Shown here: piece by piece, positions 17,814-30,883 of the stretch | Numbering within the stretch: position 1 is the stretch's first letter | How the letters are laid out: every line of letters starts with the position of its first letter | Assembly: GCA_033060915.1 (NCBI GenBank) | Contig: CM065389.1 | Location: 9,446,001-9,510,000, forward strand | DNA from: Euryodendron excelsum | Lineage: Eukaryota; Streptophyta; Magnoliopsida; Ericales; Pentaphylacaceae | DNA: 64,000 bases | Direction of reading: 5' to 3' | Program-made: the position numbers and the translations under genes | The notes under the pieces: model-generated | The model's database searches: none | Told to the model about the DNA's origin: nothing | What the model saw: the letters and a program-made list of their open reading frames with translations, nothing else

Positions 17814-20800
17814 ATCATATGCAAACGTCTTTGCCCCACAAAATAGGACCATGAAGTCAATATAAGCTGATGGAAAATAGACACTATCGTATCTGCTTAA
17901 AAACCCTGCATATATCCACGCTGCAACATCTGTGACTCCATCAAAAGAATGTGTAACAACAGGGACAAGGGATCCCCTATCTCGAACCCCTTTCCCTTGC
18001 CCACATCCTTGATTCGCCCACTCAAAAAGCCACCTGGAGAACCAATTCAAAATCAATTGACTTCACCTCTCTTCTCCATAACATACAAAATCAACTTATG
18101 TAATTGTTAGCAATCCTCTATTTTCTTATCCTCTCGCTCCTCTTCTTGTAAACACATACCCCTCAATCCCTCAAAGTTATCCAACCAGGTAATATCCCTC
18201 AAAACACTAGCTTATGGTATCTCCAGACTGCTAAGTTCCTCTCATTCCATCTCATCAAATCCTTTCGGAGAAATTTTTCCTGAAGGGAATAAAACTCCGA
18301 TTTTGTGCCCCTAGGTAACTATCTTACCAAACTTTTGCCTTGTTCATAAGCTCTCTTGTGATAACCATTGTTTTCAAATTTGAATGGGCTCTTACCCCGT
18401 CATAAGCCTTCACTGTCCAAATACAATCACAACATCAATTGAAGTTGGATTCGAACAGCAAGCTCTGAGCAACATATGAGAAATGCTCGTCCCACTCTGT
18501 CGAAATCATAGAAGTGTCAATCGACAATATAGAGGGTGCCCCATGTTTATTTGCCCATGTACAGGATCCTAACCAGATGCATGTCAGTACACCACATATA
18601 GAGTCTAAATGTCTAATCAATAGCAGAAAACCAACAAATCCCCCAAAAAATGCTCTCCTCATCCTTGACTAGCCTATACAACTTATCTGAAGACATCCTC
18701 AGAAGAAAAAGCCAAGATTTTGGGAACCCTATAATCCCCTCCTCCCCACATCTCTCACCACCTGTTTAGAAATCTCTTCCATTTTCGCTCTTGAAATACA
18801 TCCACTTTCCGTTCCTCATCAGGAACTTCACTGCCACTCTCTTCACAAATGCATTCAACCCCTCAAGTTCCAAGAAAGAAATCTATTCTTTATAGACTTT
18901 ATGATGACTCCTTTCACTCTTCATATCCCTGTTGTGGGTTATGTAATGCAAAAGGCCTCTACGTTTGGGCCTAGATGGGTTGGTCAGGCTTTTAGTTTTG
19001 ATATTTGATCGTTGCAATGACAATTTTGAAATAATTCATATAGCACTGATTATTAAAACCAAATGGGTTTCAGCTTCTAAATCAAAAACCAAAACATAGA
19101 AGAGTTAAAAATTTGAATTAAAAACCAAAGCCAACTGAGATTTTTAGCTTTGATCTATTGGAACAAGCCATTGTGTTTAGAAGAATCAAATTTGGTCAAC
19201 TAACAATGGATTGTGTCCAGACATTGCATTGGAACAAGACATTATGTTTAGAAGAAATTGTGTCTAGAAGACATTGTGTTTAGAAGAAATCAAATTTTAA
19301 CTCACATGGCTATGTATGAGAGTCGTCCAAACTTGCTGTCATCCTCAACAGATTCGTGCTGGAATATTTTTCTTGCCAATGGAAGTCTATAGCTTTCCAG
19401 AAACTGCTTCAAGAGATTGGGATCTCCTCTAAAGACATCTAGATGTATTGGAATCAAGTCACAAATAGGGTCGGCTGCAGAAGAAATAGAGTAAACTTTA
19501 ACATCACAGAGATAAAGATGATCTTTTGTTTTGTTGATTGAGAAATCCAGATATACTTAAAAGAACAAATCTTACTCCAAAATGAGACTCTCTCTCCTGC
19601 ATTATATCTCTACTCATTTGTATTTATCAAAAATAAATATATCTATTCTTTTGTGATAGAAGACTCTAAATACCTTTGATGCCATGCAGGTAAAACAGGG
19701 CATGGGTTACAGAAAACATACTCAAAACTAACAAGTGCAAAACCCTCGTGATAATGCACAGCATCTCCAAAATGTCGTAAGGCAGCAAAAATGTGCTCTA
19801 TAAATGTGAAACATACAAGCAAATATACATATGTTCCTGTAACTATATAACTATGGTTCTTGGCACCAATGAAAGAAATGTAAAGAACTAAAAAGCAACA
19901 CTCAACTATGTGCACTAAGAAAATGATGCACGTGGAAAAATATAAGCCACATCAAGACAGACCCAGCAAGGGACATTTTTTAGGACATAGACATAATTGT
20001 TAAATATATCCTAAAACAATTAGATGGATGAAATTGCTGTTGTTCTTGTTGTTAAGCACCTTAAACATTTCCAGGTAAGGTCACTGATGTCTGCTACATA
20101 AAATTTTACTGGGAAGACTTTTTATTTATCATAGTACATCCCAAGGATCATGGATCACGTAATTCAGTATCACAGGCAACTGGAGTTTGTTTAGGGCTCA
20201 ATCAGGCCTCAACAGGCTTTGCACAACCCCAAAGTAACCCCACCTTCAATCCCAGCAACTCAAGCCCAAGGGCATCCCAAACTCAAGTTTATATCAGGTT
20301 GCCCAGATTTAAATGACAAACCATGTTATCAAACCTGTCTACTTCAATGAATTTCTGTTTATCACAAATGGAATCCTGAATAAGTTCCAATTCCACTGTA
20401 AACATGCTTAGAGATGGAACACTAAATCAGTCAAAAGCACTCACCTATAGATAAATCACTGAAATCAAGGATGTGACTAGGACGCCATGATGTCTTCTCT
20501 CCACTGCCATGATAGCCACTCACATAACCATTATGCAACACATCAGCATCTGAGGTAGGCTCTGTTGAGCAAGAACTAACACAACATGGTTCCATGTGAA
20601 TATTGTCATCCATAATATCAGAGTGTATCCAGGAGCAAGGTTTACCAACTTTTCCATTCTGAAACAAATTAAAGAACTAAGTTAAAACGAGGATGGATAT
20701 AACGACATTTACCACCAAGTACAAGAATAGTGTACAAACAATAAGGGATTAGGAAACAACCTCAAATATATTCAGGAACTTTGCAAAATCATCGGGGATG

Positions 20801-20970
20801 TACTCGTCAACTTTATCTATAAGAAAGCCAGGAATGGGATCACCCCTACAAGTTACAATAGAATCATTTCAGAGGTGCCAAATTGAAAACTTTGCTAGCT
20901 CATGCATAAATGGAGCTCAAAGGTCACATTCATAGAATTATGAGACCAACCCGACATTATCCCCCTTGAT

Positions 20971-21006
<36 letters not shown>

Positions 21007-24000
21007 AACTTTCTACAATGCTAGATGGAACACAACTGAGGAGCATGCATTTTTACAAAGCACAAGCAAGCAAAACAATTTGAAGGAAATATCAGAAAAC
21101 AGATGGCTTTAGATTAATTTCAATGTGATCTAAGAAGCATGGACAATTCTAAGAAGGTGCCATTCTGTGTTGAACACTATGTCGGACACGACAGTCCCCT
21201 GACAAGTGTCACCCGCGCATACACCAAAGGTTGATGTTTGGAAACCAGCATGGCAGTAAGTGTTTGACATGATGACCAAAAGAAAAGGTAAGAGGAGTAT
21301 CCTTCTCAGACGTGGCAGATCTCCATGAGCAGTTACTCCAACTCAAAGATAAACTTCTTTAGTGATAAGTATGGGCATACCATTTACTCAAGCGGCTATA
21401 GACATCCTTCTTCCTTCTGGTTAGAGTTCTGATGAAAAACTCCCATTCTGTGGGAATACTATGTTTATTGGTGCCAGCCTCCATCAAACCATTAACACAA
21501 GCTTTCTCTATTTTCTCTTCGGTATTGACAAATGTCGAAGCATTTAAAGATGGAAAAGGCAAGAGATGAAGGTTGCGCAGCTGCTCGCCCAGAAAAGAAG
21601 CTAAATTTAGAGTATCTTCCCATGAGAGGGTATCTCTTCTGCAAAGAGAAGACAAAAAAAGTCAAGACTGTTTGCACCTACCATACTGCTAAGATATTAG
21701 AAGAGCTGTAGTTCGAGCACCCCTCTATCTAAATTGCAACAAGAAACTGTAAAGCTAAGACAACTTACAACTCAGCAAATATTTTCCCTTTGCATCTTTT
21801 TGTTACAATGTACGGCCATATCCTTGAGCATTCAGTGGAATTGATTGATTCATTTGACATCCCAGCTTTTCTAAATTCAAAATGTCTTTTTCTCCATACA
21901 CCAAATGGAAAATTATCTTCCAAACAATTTTCTGGAATCAAATTACAGCTAGCAATAACATTAGGAACTCCTTTTCCATCCCAAGGTACAATCTTATATG
22001 ACCCATCTTCAATAAAGAGAATTCCACTTGCCAAAACACCAGGAATGTAGTTTTTCAGAGGGGAGTCAACCTTGCACAGAAGACTGTAAAACTCCAGCTG
22101 TAAAGATGCAATTCAAAGCTCATAAGATGGATTTAACGATAAAAAAGGACTACTCCAGGAGACAGAATCAAGAACAACATGGTACCTCAGAGCCTAAAGC
22201 ATGAAGAGAAGCTTCCAGCCCTCCTTCAACATAGATTTTAACAACATGGTCAGCAATGAGATAAACCTGTTAACAAATAATATAAAAAGTTATTAGATGG
22301 CCAACGATCAATTTTCCAGGAATGAAAACAGTCATCACTTTTAATGATAATGTTGTAAATTTTTATCATGTTATGCCTTCTAGAAAAAATCTAAACTCAA
22401 CCAGTGGCTTCAATTGTAATAACTGCAGAACGTTTAGTTTTATGGAGTTCATGTTAAACAACTCCTTTTATACAAAAAAAAAAAATGTTTCCTTGTGTTT
22501 TTGCTTGAAATTTTAAATGGAATCATCAATTCTTTCCCAGACTAATCTTTTAAACTTCCCTACAGGAAATCCAATTTAAGTTTCTCAAGTTTTTTCCAGA
22601 AGTTATTACCAGGGAGAAAAAAAAGAAAGTAAAAAACGACCCAAAATTTCAGATGCTTCTGGTTCAAATAGCTAAAGCACTCCCAAAATGTTTACCATCC
22701 ATGCATCCAATACAAAGAATAAATAATTAAAAAAAACTAATAGGTTCAAAGTATATACAGAAATGACATTTAACTTGTAAATATGCAGAAAAAACATGAC
22801 TCATAACAGAAAACTCACAGGATTGCTACCCGTGCCAACTGGAAGTCTCTCATCATCGGTGGGGAAAGGCAACTCGTGGAAGGTGCAAATTTCTCTCACG
22901 CATTCAGACCATTTGCCAGCATTCAGTGCAATGCAAGCTCCCTAGCCATTTTTGAGCGTTAGTGGTTAGATATAACTATGTAAAAGAAATTTCTTCAATC
23001 CTTCACTAATCACATATGATTTGACTGTCCAGTAGATGGTTAAATGCACAGGATCATTAGTGCCACTCTTGACCCTGCTGTCCACATGTGCGGTGCACAT
23101 GTAGCTCACACATGAGAGAGAGAGAGAGAGAGAGACCTTTGAGGCCCCTATGGAGAAGTGAAGCTAACATGTAATGCTGATGAAAATCACCCATGGCCTA
23201 AAAGATGGGTCCCTTAGACTTCGTACTATTAAATTTCAGTTACATTTAAAGAAATGGTGATTCAACGAGTCATGAGAACAATGAGAAGCTAACAAGTAAA
23301 GTATTACCTTCCATACTAGGTCTCTTAGTCCTGGTTTTCCAACCCAAAGCTTCCATAACCATTCTCTCATTTCTCGTTGTCCTATGCAGTTGCTTGAACT
23401 CCAAAAAGAATTGTAGTGGTCTCTCCCTTTATCCAAAAACATCTCTAAGAAATTTATGTCATAAGAAAATTCCTGATCCTGCAAATTGTGATTTATGGAG
23501 GTCCAATTGGCAGCATTTTGGCAATTTGGATCCTCTACAGGTTCACAAGTTTTGATCCTTTTCTCTTTCCTAGTCAGGTCTGACTTGCTCAAACTCCCTT
23601 CAGGGGACAACGTAATCTTTTTGGCATCCTCAAAACTGCCTTCATCGAGAGCAAGCAATCCAGCACGGCAAACTCCTTTGTGTCGATAACCAGGAGCCAT
23701 ATCCAGACAAACAAATTCAAAGTTGGCGGAATTTGCAAAATTCTGTGTGACAGCAACAGTTGTTTCCAGATTTAATACACAGTGCCACCATCCACTTGGA
23801 ACGAATATTGTCTCACCCGGTAGTTGGGTACACTCTATTGGCTTGTCTTCATCAGCAAGAAGCGGATAAAAATCAAGCCACCACTGAAAGCACATAAAAA
23901 ATGTTCTCAACCAAGACGACATGAAGAAAGGCACTAAATACAATAAACATATCATAAGAAACTACGATCTAATAGCATTTTTGCATGTCTACATTAGAGT

Positions 24001-27000
24001 ACCTGCAAAGATGATGGAGTCTCAATATTGACATCACCATCTTCTTCATTTACATGCACTGTCACACCTAAAGGTACTCTTCCTGGAGGATACAATGCCC
24101 ACCTGATCAAACAGATTGAAAGATTGCTCTACACGTCAGCTACTGCCATTCTGGTCAAACAATACCAGAAAGGGAAAAACTTCCAAGCAGCCAATAATGC
24201 AAAAGGCACATATTTAAAAGAGGCTATTATAGCGGACAGCTGTGTATATAATACCAAAATTGTATAAAGTTTTGGTGTTAAGGTTTCAAGTTGAACTTTA
24301 CAATCCATAACCTTCCACATTAAGAGAAGTTTCCAGGTCACATATTTACCACCTTCTAAACCACCCCACCTGACCTTAGGCTATATATGAACGTGATTTG
24401 GCACCAGAAGAAAGGAGTGAGAGAAAAGAGGTAGGAAAGGAGAGAGAATAGAAGCAGAGAGTCACAGGAAGAAATCAGAGAGAAGAAGAATAGAAGGAAG
24501 TTAGAGAAGGGAAGAGAATAGCAGAGAAGGAAAAAACGAAGACGAATGAGTGAGTAGAGAATAAACAGAGAGATGGGGAAAGAGAAGGAGAAGAAGTCGG
24601 GGAGAGAGTAGAAGAATAGAGGGGAAGAAGGAGGGAGAGAGAGAGGAAGAACCAAGAGGAGAGGAAATCAACATTCAATTAATCTCAATAATGTCAAAAA
24701 TAGTCAATCTTTACATAAAGCCTCATATATAGAATATGTCCAAAATAGGAAATCGAAATCTAAATATAATAGAATTACTAAAATAAACCCCAATAAAACA
24801 ATTAACTCTAAGAAAACCTAATCTATTGGTCATCTTCATTCCATATCCATAAGTGTGGTCCCCTCAAGGAAATCAGGTAAAATTGGAATGGTACATGTGA
24901 ATATCTTTGCATGTGTGAATTTTGTGTCATAATTCGGGAGTGAACTCAATAGAATTATTTAACCTTTTCAGTCCACCAACAAACATATGTGGTAACAGGT
25001 TATAGATATATAAAAAACAGTGCCTTCAGTGGGGTAAAACCAATTCATGGAGAGGATTAGGCTTCATGTAGGTCGGTAATAGGGTTACCTTTTTCGGCCA
25101 GAGAGAAGAGTATTCCAGGCACTAGTAAGAGCTGGATCAACATGCCAGGAGGCACCAGACCTCTCTGGCCCAATAATGAGCCATCTAAAGGCAGGCCGGT
25201 TCTCCATATCTAGTACATCAAAAAAGTCTTCTTGGAATAGATAGGGCACACAGTAATCCTTCAAAAAGCCTGGAGCAACTTCCCCAAACTGCATGAGTCC
25301 TAAGTTAGTAGTAGAAAGATATCAAAGAAAAACTGGATCACAAGAACATTAATACCAGCAAGGCACCTTGTCATCAAAAATATAGAGGGGATCCTCATCA
25401 TGCTGAATTTGCATGTACGAGACATAATCCTTAAATCTCATTGAAATTTTCCGAGCACTCCTCTGAGAGATCTTAAAAACTGTATCTCCATAGTTCAGCA
25501 ATAGCTGGTCAATTGTCCATGTACGCCTTGCTTGCCATGCATCAGCCAAACCAGAGAGCAAAACCTGATGTAGAGTTCATCAGTAATCTATGAACAATAT
25601 CAACAATGTAGTACACTGAACAACAATAAAACTAATTAAACAATATGTACTACGTATAAGAACCAGTAGATGAAAATGTCTTTTATTTCCCCTACTCTGG
25701 GAAGAATGCAACCTTCCAAAACAAAAAATAAAAAAATGTGCAAGAAATCAATGCACGTAGTAACCAGGAAAATTCATAAAGGAAATTGCTGTTATAGACA
25801 AATATGGAAAATAATATTATATGTCAAGAATTCAAAGAATGGGGCAGACCTATGGAAAGGAAAGAGAGCATAAAGCATCAAATGATACAGATAAACAAAA
25901 AGGGGGTTGACCAATAGTCTAATTAAAGATAATGATATTGTTATTTCTACTGTTCATTCCAGTTCAATTCTTTAATTTCAAAATCAGAAGCATTAACCCG
26001 TACTGGTTTCTTCACATCAAACTCGTGATGAAAGTCTTCTAATGAGAGGTCCTTTTTTCTTTCCACATTTCCGATGTCAAAAGAAAATCCTGCCAATGTG
26101 GTATGACAACGGTAATGTCTCCTAAGCAGAAATAAAGAGTTGAATCCTGCAGAGGATATAACTGCCATCAGCTTCACCATAAATAGAAACAATCAATTGA
26201 ATAACAGGAAAAACTTCCACAAAATCTCTTACCATCAAAGTGCATTGGTTTTACACAAGTTTCTTGATATTCATTTGGCAGATGCAGTCTGCAATCATTT
26301 GATTGTTGAGGGGTAGAGGAGGAGAAGGAAGGGGGGCGAGAGACTTGTCAAATTCGCACAAAGAAAATGATAACAGACATAGTTCCTAATTGCAGAAGCA
26401 AAGTGAATGTGTGCGAATTTTTTTTTAATAAGTAATGAATGTATGCAAAATTAAAGCATGAATCCAAAAACATACTGATCCAGTGTAGATTTCTTCCAGG
26501 AGCCTTTGTACTGAAGTTGGCCGTTGACATTGTTAAGGCATAAACTCATCCAAAGTGGTTCTTCATTGCACAGGATGTACATCAAACTGCATATTAAAGA
26601 GAAACAAACTCAAATAAAAGAAAAAAAGGGAGACAAAAAGTAGTTTTGATTCAGAGTTCCTTCAACCTTCACTCGAATAGTAGTGTATGGGCAGCATGGA
26701 TAAAAAGCAAGAGAGTTTTGAATTGATTAAGGAATCATGTATAGCATAAATAAAGGCTTTGTGCACACACTTTAAGCCATATGAAACTACACAAAAGGGG
26801 TGTTTTTCAAAGTAACAAAGAAACCATTCCACGAAATTATGACTACATGTTGTTGACCTACTATAGTTGACTAGTACATTATGGAGGCTAATGCACAAAA
26901 CTTTAAAGCTCATTTTAAATTGGTATGAAGAACTATTGCACCAAACCATTTTCCTTCTTCTTAGCCCATTGTTATGCTTCTACAATTGATTCACCATTTC

Positions 27001-29563
27001 AATATTGGCATGTATAGTGGCTCACAAGTTCAATTTGCTTTCTTTTCTCCACCTTATCTTATGATTTTCTCGATAAGTCATTACTCTCTTAATCATGCTT
27101 TGTGATGTTATATCCATATATAGATGATCTTAATTTTGGAGACGAGATATAGGAATACTTTGTATACAATAAGTGTACAAAGCTAGCACCCCTTTTGATG
27201 TATTTTGTGAAAAATATACATTTATATATGGAAAATTATTGATATGTAAATGTAAAATCACAGCAATGATGGTATACTTCCACCTCCGTTACCTGCTTAT
27301 ATGATATGACCCTTATTCACTTTTGTTTCTTAATATAGTATAGCTTTTTATGAAGCTTGTAAAGCCTTTTATTCATTTTTCCCAATATACTAAAGAAAGC
27401 TATATAGCTGCTGTTGCTTGGTGCATCGATAAGATCTTGGCCTACCATGCATTAGAATCTAAGAAGCACGAACAAATCTAAGAAGTTGTTGTATCTGTGT
27501 GGATATGTGACGGACATTAACACTAGCAGGACACTTCCCGACAAATGTCGGACACGCGTCCAGAAATGTACTATTATTTTTATAATATTTTGAAACTAGA
27601 TACATTTCGGACACTTGAGGGATACACGTGTCTATTACTTAGACACACCTGTAATACATTACAAATTTGAAAAAAATTATTTGGGATTCAACCATAAATC
27701 AATAAAATGTGTATTTATATGAATTAATCACTCCTTTAGACTTTTTAATTTTAAAAATTCCAAAACTGAAAACTTTCAATTTGCATATAAATAAAGCTTT
27801 CTGAGATAAATATTAGAATTTTTTGTTCGTACTTCTTTTCCAAAATATAGAATGTGAAAAAGTATTTCTTAGTATTTTAAATATAAATGTATATACAATG
27901 TAGAAAATAAAGAAATAGATATTATTTGTATGTATACATATAGAAATTATTTTTTTTGTTGACATGTTCCTACTATGCCATGTCCCATTTTTGTAAGATG
28001 ACATGTCATGTCATGTCATGGTGGTGCTTCTTAAGCTAGAACGAATATTCAACTTGGGGTAACTTCTCTTTGCAAATAACTACAAGTTTTAGATCTATAA
28101 GCAGTTCCCCCTCCCCTGTCAGAAATTGTTAGTAACATTACTACCTACGACAGTTATATCACAACATCCAAAGTTTGCCAATCATGTTTTGGCAGTGTCC
28201 AAGAAGTTTGGCCAAGAGTGCAAAACTAAAACTTTATTCTTAAATTAGGGGCATGACAAAATGTTTAAAACAGTGTATAAGAGTATCTACTGAGCATTGA
28301 AGTCAAACTTGAACATGGCTCCTTTAATGAAGTGCTTCTGCTTTTTCGCTCAATTTTGTGTCGAGTTCCTGATTCCACATCTTGGATAGCAACTTTTGGC
28401 CCACCATGGCCGCAATTAACACATGCTGATTATGATATTCCCTGAGAAATATAATCCTCATTGCTCTTACACTGACTCAGCTTCCCAGGTAAGTGTTTTA
28501 ACAGCAAATAAGAAATAGCTAAATCAATGCCAATAAGCCCAAACTTTGCTTTCTGCTATGAGCCTACAACCAGGCACATTTCTTTCACGAGATAGTCATA
28601 ATACTTGTGCCAACTATGGGGGAGTGGAAGGCAATCCACCCAACTCAAGTTAAAAGCTAGTAAAATTCCTGTCTCTGCCATTATCAACCTCTCAATAGGG
28701 TTCTATCATTAGGGTTCTCATCTCCCCTATGAATGCTAACTCTGCCACCAACATTAACATACTGCCACAAGGTGCCCAGTTTGTAGGAATAAACATCTCT
28801 TTGTGGATTCAAATTATCAACTGCTCAATTGGGTTCTACCATTAGGGTTATCAATGACGCTATGAAATCTAGCTTTGCCTCCGGAATTAACACACTGCTA
28901 CAGGGTGCCCTCACCTTGTGAGTAAACGTCTCTCAGCCGATGGATAAAGGTTCATTGACAGAGACTGATGCAACAAAATTGCTTGAGGCAACGTAAGGGC
29001 CTATTCAACAGCCTTCTGCATATAGATACATACATATATACGTATGGTGTCTATCTATTCCCAAACAATCCTACTGGGGGATATATTATATACTATTTCG
29101 AACATTGACCTCCGTTGGATAAAAGATTGGCCAAATGCGTCACTGATTCCCTAGAAATGTTTTCTGCTACTCTTATTTATGACCTCTGAGTCCCTATTTC
29201 GGCACAATCCTACCAAATCTAATTTACTTACCAACAAAAACATATCGAACCTAATTCGAACTCGAAACCAATTCGCAACATATAGAAGGAATTGATTACA
29301 AAGAAACGGAAGGACTTCTGTATGTAATCAGAAAAATTGAACAATCATATGGAACTTAATGTTATGGTGAATTTGCGATGTAAATATACATAGACATGTA
29401 AGAATTGAAACCTGCTAACGCAAGAAAGGCGAGCGACGTCGCGAGGAGTGAGATACACCAATATGGCACATATGATTTCGTCTGGAAGAACACGAAGGTC
29501 TCCGAGAGCGTCCGGTCTTCGGTCTTTTGGTACGCATTGGGCTTCAGAATAGTCCACCTCCAT
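17217..29563 (-). CDS. JMJ21: F-box / JmjC-domain protein with APH-like C-terminal domain (JMJ21-like), 16 exons
   Basis: Putative Fe(II)/2-oxoglutarate oxygenase of the JMJD6-related plant group, matching Arabidopsis At1g78280 by remembered sequence. Exons: 29563-29412, 26586-26476, 26288-26233, 26146-26004, 25564-25367, 25288-25089, 24102-24003, 23883-23308, 22941-22819, 22266-22186, 22097-21769, 21638-21381, 20845-20761, 20658-20445, 19474-19306, 17355-17217; together 977 residues, no frame breaks. The F-box lies at about residues 25-65 ([25 protein letters not shown]). In JmjC, the iron ligands HxD (H269, D271) and H354 are intact, and K286 may bind 2-oxoglutarate. The C-terminal half resembles an aminoglycoside-phosphotransferase fold: [10 protein letters not shown] (816-823, like HxDxxxxN) and [11 protein letters not shown] (D869, like the metal-binding Asp). 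Substrate and catalytic activity are unknown. Introns 1 and 15 are long and hold transposon relics. Confidence 0.93.
17771..17811. repeat. (GA)20 microsatellite in JMJ21-like intron 15
   Basis: Perfect AG dinucleotide run of about 41 bp. It sits at the edge of the LINE fossil in the same intron. Confidence 0.95.
17815..18700 (-). mobile_element. Degraded L1-type LINE fragment in JMJ21-like intron 15
   Basis: Translation of the minus strand, with many stops and frameshifts, gives three landmarks in the order expected of a plant L1 ORF2. These are endonuclease-end text [16 protein letters not shown] (about 18455-18505), the linker motif GPIPFKFEN (about 18366-18392), and reverse-transcriptase text resembling RQGDPLSPLLF (GDPLSLLLH, about 17950-17978), then a weak FADD-box-like stretch near 17845-17880. 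The element lies on the same strand as the host gene. Outer limits are approximate. Confidence 0.65.
20974..21002. repeat. (GA)14 microsatellite in JMJ21-like intron 12
   Basis: Uninterrupted AG dinucleotide run within the intron between exons 12 and 13. Confidence 0.9.
21131..21240. mobile_element. GTGTCGGACAC-family element, truncated copy 3 (JMJ21-like intron 12)
   Basis: TAAGAAGCATGGACAATTCT matches the terminal repeat of copies 1 and 2. It is followed by TGTCGGACACGACAG and a further GTGTC motif. No matching second end was found, so this looks like one terminus only. The right limit is approximate. Confidence 0.55.
23114..23135. repeat. (GA)11 microsatellite in JMJ21-like intron 8
   Basis: Perfect AG dinucleotide run between exons 8 and 9. 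Confidence 0.85.
24406..24669. repeat. Long polypurine tract in JMJ21-like intron 6
   Basis: About 260 bases of almost pure A and G on the plus strand (GAAGAAAGGAGTGAGAG and irregular variants), so the transcript of the minus-strand gene is polypyrimidine here. It is not a simple dinucleotide repeat. It lies in the middle of the 986-bp intron between exons 6 and 7. Confidence 0.8.
27460..28033. mobile_element. GTGTCGGACAC-family element, copy 2 (JMJ21-like intron 1)
   Basis: A 574-bp element starts TAAGAAGCACGAAC and ends GTGGTGCTTCTTA, inverted copies of each other and of the copy 1 ends. It shares with copy 1 the order GTCGGACAC, CACCTGTAATACATTACAA-like text, a long AT-rich core, then CATGTCCC before the right end. 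The flanks (TTAGAATC left, CTAGAACG right) hint at a decayed target duplication. No coding capacity. Confidence 0.65.
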
Positions 29564-29719
29564 TGATGGCCTATATTTGTGAGGATTGAGTTATCTGTTA
29601 CAATTGATTCAGAGTCTTGCTCTTTCGTTTGTATGTCTATGTATTATGAAGCGAGAGAGAGAGCTCACGCGGTGCTATCTTCGATTGGTCTTTCGTATGT
29701 ATGTACTATGTATAAGTGT

Positions 29720-29754
<35 letters not shown>

Positions 29755-30880
29755 GTGCTATCTTCGTAGAACCTATGCAACCATAATCGCCCCTGCTTCC
29801 TTCTTAGGCGCGGCGAAACCGCGTGCGCGAAGAAGAGGCCTGTTTGGAATTTGTCGAAGGGAAATAGAGAAGAAGAAAGTGAAGCCCGTTTGGAACTTGG
29901 GGGAGGGACGACAATGGATAGAAAACGAAATGAAGAAGAAAATGAAAGAAAAATTTATTTTTTCTTTTGGTTTCGTACGGTGTTTTAAATATCGAACCGG
30001 ACCGTTCGGTTCGACTGGTAAAACCAGGAATCAGTTTAGAAAACGGTCAGTTTCGAAAAGCGCTTCAACAAAAACCCGTTGAAACCCGAGCAAAGCGCCA
30101 GATCGGACCAAAAACCGTTCAATTGAACTGGCCGGTTTCATTACTGTATAAATTCAAACGGGAAACTATTGGTTTTAGCCTTTTTGGGTTCTATTAGACT
30201 TTCCTTGTCGTCCCTAATTCCTGGCGTTCACGCTTCTCTCGCTCCCCATAAATGCATGCATATAATTATAAAATCTGCAATTTCTATGTATTTATATATA
30301 CATACGCAAATACATTAAAATCTTCTCCTTTTTTTCCTTTTGTCGAATGCAATGGAGAGTGGGGCTTGATAAACTTTAGGGCATTTCAATGAAGGATGGT
30401 GGCTGTGTATGTGTGCGTGCGTGTTTCTCGTTGTGACTGAATATATGCCTTGTATATATACACATATATATATACTAGTGGTGCACGTGCCAACCACATT
30501 TTCTCTATAAATATAAACCAACAACAATTTTTTCATAAATATAAATAGAAGAAGAGAACAATAGGAAACATTTTTTTATGGCCAACGGAAAAAATATTAA
30601 ATATAAGATGCTAACTTAATAATTGTACATGATGTGAATTAACAAGAGCTTATATAATATGGGAATTAAAAAACATATGTATTGAGTATGTTAAGCTATA
30701 TATTTTCTTCCTAACACAAGCCTCTATTTTTTAGCCAGTTGTTATTTCTGGTATTTTAATTTATCAAGAAATATTCAAAAATCATTATTCTATTCAAGAA
30801 AGTTTATCAGTTGCTTCATCGGACTTATTGCCCCACAAACTATAAACCTAAAATCAGATGTGTTCTCTTAGCTTATATTA
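29564..30880. other. Upstream region of the JMJ21-like gene; repeat-derived sequence
   Basis: The first 200 bases are the likely leader and promoter of the minus-strand JMJ21-like gene and include a (GA)15 run at 29723-29752. Further right are two partial copies of the CTGTTTGGAAYTTGG repeat end (29846 and 29892) and a GAACCGGACCGTTCGG segment at about 29990. The rest is AT-rich. No gene was recognised; the short open frames here are not supported by family resemblance. Confidence 0.4.
29723..29752. repeat. (GA)15 microsatellite upstream of the JMJ21-like gene
   Basis: Perfect AG dinucleotide run about 160 bases upstream of the start codon, possibly in the 5' leader. Confidence 0.9.
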
Positions 30881-30883
30881 CTC

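Noticed and set aside
29579..30082. 167-codon plus-strand frame rich in RERERE
   Set aside because: Arises from a GA microsatellite and repeat ends; not a protein.
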